Source: Hofstenia miamia
Lineage: Eukaryota > Xenacoelomorpha > Acoela > Hofsteniidae
Length of the DNA: 20,701 nucleotides
Reading direction: 5' to 3'
Assembly (NCBI GenBank): GCA_900660155.1
Contig: CABFPE010000278.1
Span: 303,204 to 323,904 of the forward strand
Shown: positions 17,214 to 20,701 of the stretch, one piece after another
Layout: the number at the start of each line of letters is the position of its first letter
How positions within the stretch are numbered: the first letter of the stretch is position 1
Notes under the pieces: model-generated
Database searches by the model: none
What the model saw: the letters and a program-made list of their open reading frames with translations, nothing else
Told to the model about the DNA's origin: nothing
Made by a program: the position numbers and the translations under genes

Positions 17214-18615
17214 CAGGCAGAAATCGGTCCGGTCTGGCAAAGTCTGTTTCAGTCCGGTCCGGTCTTGTCTGTCTGAGAGTTTCCTAAGATTATATGCAAA
17301 GTTATGCAAACTTATTATAATATTTTTATTTCAATGCAATGTTTTTCCAAATTTAAATATACAATGCTATAACATATGTACACATATTGATAACGAAATA
17401 TGTAAAATAAATAATTAATATTAAAAAAACACGAAACTCATTCGACATATTAATTGTCATAGCCAAATCAGTCATTGATGCTTCCCTAGTCTCATTAATT
17501 AACACCTTCATCAAAAACAATTTCATTTTATTAGATTTTGGTTTATTAAATATTTACGTCATATTTCATTATTAAATGAAACCCAGGGTGAACTGCAGTC
17601 ACACGAAATTCCAGAATTTTAATAGTATCTAAAACTTTTCAAAACTTGTAATAGCTTAGAATTCAAGCTGGTCATAGCAAAAAATTCCATTAGAGATCAC
17701 ATTAACCTGTGTGAAGAAGAAATTAATATAATTTGAAGCACAAAACTCACATTAATTTACAAATCAACAAACCGCAACCGCACCGCACCGCAGAAAACGT
17801 ATCCGCAACCGCACCGCACCGCGGTTAACCGCGGACTCCGCGGATTAATCCGCACCACGCTCATCTCTATTTGACAGTTACTTCACGTTCAGCAGATGCT
17901 TTGTTAAAACAAAGAATGCGATATTTTATATTTTTCGTACAGGATAGAACATTATCACATCATTTGTTGAAGGTTTCGAAAACACACACCAACTTCTGTA
18001 GTGTGTTTAGAATGTTAAGAAACCTTAATCCATTTTATTTATGGGGTGGCGTAATAGTTTGGCCTATACATTAAATATATGTCAATGATTAAAAGTCATA
18101 ATTAACTGAAATCGCGAGTTTGTATTTTTACCTAGTAAACGTGTCTTCATTAAAGAAATTTTTTCTCAAAAGTGTCCTTTGTTGACGACACTTATTTCGA
18201 TTAAGTTCTACTGAGATTTCTGTCATTTACAAAGGACTATTATTTTGCAATTCATGGTGTTTATGTGAACTCAAGAGTGATATATATTTTTTACATCTTC
18301 TTGAAAATAATATTTTGCAATAATTGCCTGAAGTAAATTACCATAAATAAAGTTATATTTAGCGGTTCTAAACAAATCGGAAATTCATAAAGCTAAATTT
18401 GGTATTATTGGTAGTTTAACACTTTAGTTGTATAACAGAATGCTGAAATTATCAAAAAATTTCAAATCATAACTACAATATTCTTGCAAAATTGTCCTGT
18501 GAGGATGTCCGTGAACGAAAAGGATCTAAGTAGTAAACAGTCTGACTGTCCGTTTCTGATTTATTCAGTCAAGTCCGTTTTCGGTCCTGCAAAAAGCGGA
18601 CCACTTGCAGCTCTG
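17214..18615. mobile_element. Non-autonomous hAT-like element, 1.4 kb
   Basis: The left end is CAGGCAGAAATCGGTCCGG and the right end reverse-complemented is CAGAGCTGCAAGTGGTCCGC. The two align with one gap and share CAG at the tip and GGTCCG inside. The flanks are GATTAAGC (17206-17213) and TATTAAGC (18616-18623), a 7/8 match and an aged 8-bp hAT duplication. Subterminal sequence on both sides is rich in GTCCGGTC/GGACCG-type motifs. No transposase frame was found. A 67-codon plus-strand frame (17871-18074) has no recognisable motif. The GC-rich block at 17772-17866 may be a further nested end. Confidence 0.6.
17772..17866. repeat. GC-rich tandem and palindrome block
   Basis: The 20-mer CCGCAACCGCACCGCACCGC occurs twice (17772-17791 and 17803-17822). 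It is followed by palindromes GCGGTTAACCGC, CCGCGG-ACT-CCGCGG and CGGATTAATCCG, ending at CACGCTCATCTCTA. Read in reverse, the start (T)AGAGATGAGCG plus a GC-rich subterminal array resembles the end of hAT-type elements. No opposite end could be paired. Confidence 0.6.
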
Positions 18616-18725
18616 TATTAAGCCCATCTGAAATAAAAAATTTCATTTAATTTGAAAATTAATAACTTAAGAATTTCAAATCGCACTTTTATAATCTAAA
18701 TCGTCTTTAATTCAAAGATTTTTAG

Positions 18726-18883
18726 CTTATTTTACGCAAATGGTGTGGAAAGATACGCAAGAAATTGGTGTTGGCTACAAGATGAAAGATGAAGATACAA
18801 TTTATTTGAGCGTATACTACCGACCAGCAGGGAATATTTTACAAAAATTTGCAGAAAATGTAGAAAAAGAAATCTCCTCTTAA
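18726..18883 (+). CDS. Last exon of a CAP-domain protein (GAPR-1/GLIPR2-like)
   Basis: An acceptor (AGATTTTTAG, ending 18725) precedes codons for YFTQMVWKDTQEIGVGYKM, and YYRPAGNILQKFAENV follows before the stop at 18881-18883. These are the C-terminal CAP signature blocks: (H)FTQ.VWK.(T/S)..(L/I)GVG and Y.PAGN, ending in F..NV. The PAGN form and the short tail after ENV match GAPR-1/GLIPR2-type intracellular CAP proteins, which associate with membranes, rather than venom-type secreted ones with Cys-rich tails (family knowledge). The usual His before FTQ is Tyr here. The first exon base pair (CT) implies a phase-1 intron upstream. Earlier exons were not found in the window. The reading frame is intact, and it is the best host-gene candidate here. 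Confidence 0.82.
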
Positions 18884-19702
18884 CTAAAATTTCTGCTAGA
18901 TTTTATGCTTATTTAACATTTCGCATTGTTAATTATTTAATTTAATCAAATCAGTTTATATCTTCTACTCACTCTATATTTCCAAAAACATTATGTAATA
19001 ACCCCGTGATGATCTTAATAATAAATTTAAAAATATAAATTATATTTTATATAGTAAATGCTGTTTTGAAGATATGTCATTAAACTTAAGTATCAATTTT
19101 CAAAAGACCTTGAAGATTGTTTACGATTCCTCTCCTAATATAGGTCTTGTCCGATGGAAAATCATACTAAACATGTAAATTATGAATTACAGACGAAATA
19201 TAATTCGTCTATAATTCGAAAATATTGAAAATTACCATCGTTGATTTCCACAAATTTATGAATTCATTCCTGAAGTGGTTTAATAATTTGTTTAATATTA
19301 AATTATCTATGTCGTTTACATACTAACTTAATATTATTTTCTATCAGAAAGCCTTTATTTTTCAATCCTATATGCCAAACTTTAAATTTTAGTATAATCC
19401 CTTAATGCATGAATTATTCTATTGGTCTACTATGGCACTTTGAAAATTTTTATTTTCGTGAAATCCCTTACTCAAAATTTTTCCTACAATATGAAAATTA
19501 TTATACTTGCACCCTTACTAAGCATGTGTAAACTTTCATCATTATATCATTGCTAGATTTCAGATTAAATTTCAGAACAGTTGCGAAAGTTTTCAATTAC
19601 TGTTCATTCACAAACCTTGAGAATACACACAATTATTGAAATTCCATCCTGGGATAAGACTTTTCCCCCATTTCTTGAAGCAAGAATTTGAGTTTGAACA
19701 CT
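18884..19702. other. CAP gene 3' flank; no further gene seen
   Basis: AT-rich. AATAAA at 19020-19025 lies 137 bp after the CAP stop codon and could be its poly(A) signal. No other exon or transposon end was recognised. Confidence 0.4.
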
Positions 19703-19735
19703 TTAACGGGCGGGCTGAGTCCTTAACGGGCGGGC
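19703..19735. repeat. GC-rich 20-bp period direct repeat
   Basis: TTAACGGGCGGGC occurs at 19703-19715 and 19723-19735, in otherwise AT-rich DNA, and is followed by AACGGGTTGGC. It is possibly the subterminal part of a transposon, but no partner was found. Confidence 0.6.
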
Positions 19736-19780
19736 AACGGGTTGGCATAGAGAAAAAAAGATAAAAGCATTGTAAGTCTA

Positions 19781-19865
19781 TTCTGTTTACTATATCTCAA
19801 AATACAATATCTCTCTTTAAAATTCTGTTTGCTATATCTCAAATCACAACTTTTACAATGTCTCA
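19781..19865. repeat. Imperfect 42-bp tandem duplication
   Basis: TTCTGTTTACTATATCTCAA at 19781 and TTCTGTTTGCTATATCTCAA at 19823, then a weaker third TGTCTCAAAT near 19859. The duplication is tandem and its copies are diverged. Confidence 0.55.
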
Positions 19866-19871
19866 AATCTA

Positions 19872-20409
19872 CCCCAGGCAAATTTAACAGCTGAGTTAAC
19901 AACTGATGGTAATGTTTTTATTGGATCTGGAGTAATTTGCAGTCACATAAAAAATATTAAAGTAACTAAATACATTATTATTTCATGAATTTTGCAAGGC
20001 ACATGTGTTGCAGAACTGTCCTATACGTATTCTAGCAAAATATATTAGGGTTGACAATCTGATTTCTTCAATTCAGGCTGCAATCATAAAAATCAAAGTT
20101 GTTCAATTTCATACAGTTGAAATTCTACCAGATGTTGTTACCTCTCCCACTCTTGATCTTGGAAATGATGCTTGTGAAATAATCGCCTATTTCAAATAAC
20201 GATTAGAAAATACAGGTTTTACTGCTATAAGGGAAGGAAAGAGCATGGACATTTAATCGGAATGGTATGCCAAGTTATGAAAATGTCAAGCAACATCGAC
20301 TGCAGTAGAAAGAAGTTTCTTTATGTTGATAATACTTTTAATCTATGGCAGAAATCTTAACCACAATAATACTGTATATGGAAATTTATCTGCTGTTATA
20401 ATAATTTAG
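19872..20409 (+). pseudogene. hAT transposase C-terminal remnant
   Basis: The clearest part is 20290-20409: ATSTAVERSFFMLIILL, then NHNNTVYGNL to a stop. This matches the hAT dimerisation domain core (hATC), where (A)TS…ERSFS is followed by a helix and a conserved tail; the Ser after F is Phe here. Upstream, in other frames, are open protein-like pieces LPQANLTAELTTDGNVFIGS (near 19875) and VQFHTVEILPDVVTSPTLDL (near 20100) that may belong to the same gene but are not recognisable alone. Stops and shifts separate all pieces. The catalytic region is not visible, so only the tail is certain. Confidence 0.6.
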
Positions 20410-20599
20410 TGAAGCACTTGTTTAAAAAATTTATTTATTATTATGTAAGAGTTTTTTTATATCTTGTTCTCAGTATTTGAGAAACGTTTGAAAAATGGAT
20501 GATAATATTTTAGGGGATATTTAACTAAATTTGTCATAAAAATAAGGTCATATTTCGTTTTTTAAAATAATATTTCTCCTTGGCCTAGTAAAAATTGAA

Positions 20600-20667
20600 C
20601 AGTATATTATCCGTTCTCCGGTAGTCAAATTATCCGGTATATTCAATTCATTATCCGGATCCCATCC

Positions 20668-20669
<2 letters not shown>
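20600..20669. mobile_element. Likely 3' terminus of the hAT remnant
   Basis: Reverse-complemented, the end reads TAGGGATGGGATCCGGATAA, a plausible hAT terminal repeat (TAGGGATGGG type). Subterminal ATTATCCG/CCGGATAAT motifs are repeated three times (near 20608, 20630 and 20651). It lies 260 bp after the hATC stop, a normal distance. It abuts (AT)n directly; the other end is not in the window or is lost. Confidence 0.5.

Positions 20670-20670
<1 letters not shown>

Positions 20671-20701
<31 letters not shown>
20671..20701. repeat. (AT)n microsatellite at window end
   Basis: Perfect AT repeat of 31 bases, running to the edge of the window. Confidence 0.95.

Noticed and set aside
17689..17866. 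TAGAGATCAC as the opposite end for the GC-rich block ending CATCTCTA
   Set aside because: The 8-bp flanks (AATTCCAT and TTTGACAG) do not match and the arm similarity stops after about 7 bases.
17871..18074. 67-codon plus-strand ORF inside the hAT-like element
   Set aside because: No transposase motif; length and composition are ordinary for chance in AT-rich DNA.
1..20701. Novel defence system, CRISPR array, phage or bacterial operon
   Set aside because: No direct-repeat and spacer pattern, no bacterial gene packing, and coding content consists of eukaryotic transposons and split exons.

Overview
The window looks like AT-rich, intron-bearing, invertebrate-type animal DNA and is dominated by decayed transposable elements (TEs). 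It has no bacterial gene order, no tRNA or rRNA that I could see, and no CRISPR array. Nearly every recognisable coding stretch is a broken TE gene. Three short stretches look like host exons: a clear CAP-domain (GAPR-1/GLIPR2-like) last exon at 18726-18883 (+), a spliced-looking exon pair at 3027-3292 (-), and a weak candidate at 287-540 (+). The copia element has a very short LTR and a GalEa-like layout. From the literature that clade is known mainly from aquatic animals, so an aquatic invertebrate is a reasonable but unproven guess.

Layout. 1-1139 is mostly unassigned. 1140-2688 is a non-autonomous hAT-like element with near-identical 8-bp duplications. It holds an inverted pair of degenerate telomere-like (CCCTAA / TTAGGG) arrays. 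2689-4100 holds the minus-strand exon pair and a GTA microsatellite. From about 4106 a plus-strand jockey/CR1-like LINE (LINE-1 here, a local label) runs in pieces: 4106-4310, 5164-5834, 9415-9720 and possibly 10617-10800. It is broken by an AT-rich insert (4311-5163), by a PIF/Harbinger transposon (5835-9414) and by a 225-bp foldback MITE (9724-9948). The Harbinger element is itself broken by a 2188-bp piggyBac element (5853-8040) that landed 14 bp inside its left terminal repeat. This gives a three-layer nest whose junctions can be read to the base.

11117-17096 is a second LINE (LINE-2), on the minus strand, with ORF1, an APE-type endonuclease, reverse transcriptase and a C-terminal region. 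It is split by a Ty1/copia element (about 11961-14811) carrying one 109-bp LTR, an initiator-Met primer site, gag, protease, integrase and part of RT. A deletion appears to have removed the copia 3' end and the central part of the LINE-2 RT together. LINE-1 and LINE-2 point at each other and meet near 10.9-11.1 kb.

17214-18615 is a second non-autonomous hAT-like element, containing a GC-rich block of palindromes. The CAP exon follows about 110 bp later, so part or all of the TE cluster may lie in an intron of that gene. 19.7-20.67 kb holds short repeats and a plus-strand hAT transposase remnant with a recognisable dimerisation-domain end. A likely terminal repeat then abuts an (AT)n tract at the window edge.

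No element looks able to move: all transposase and RT genes have frameshifts, stops or altered catalytic motifs. I found no convincing new biological system. The value of the window lies in its datable insertion history, a few structurally odd elements and the host exons.
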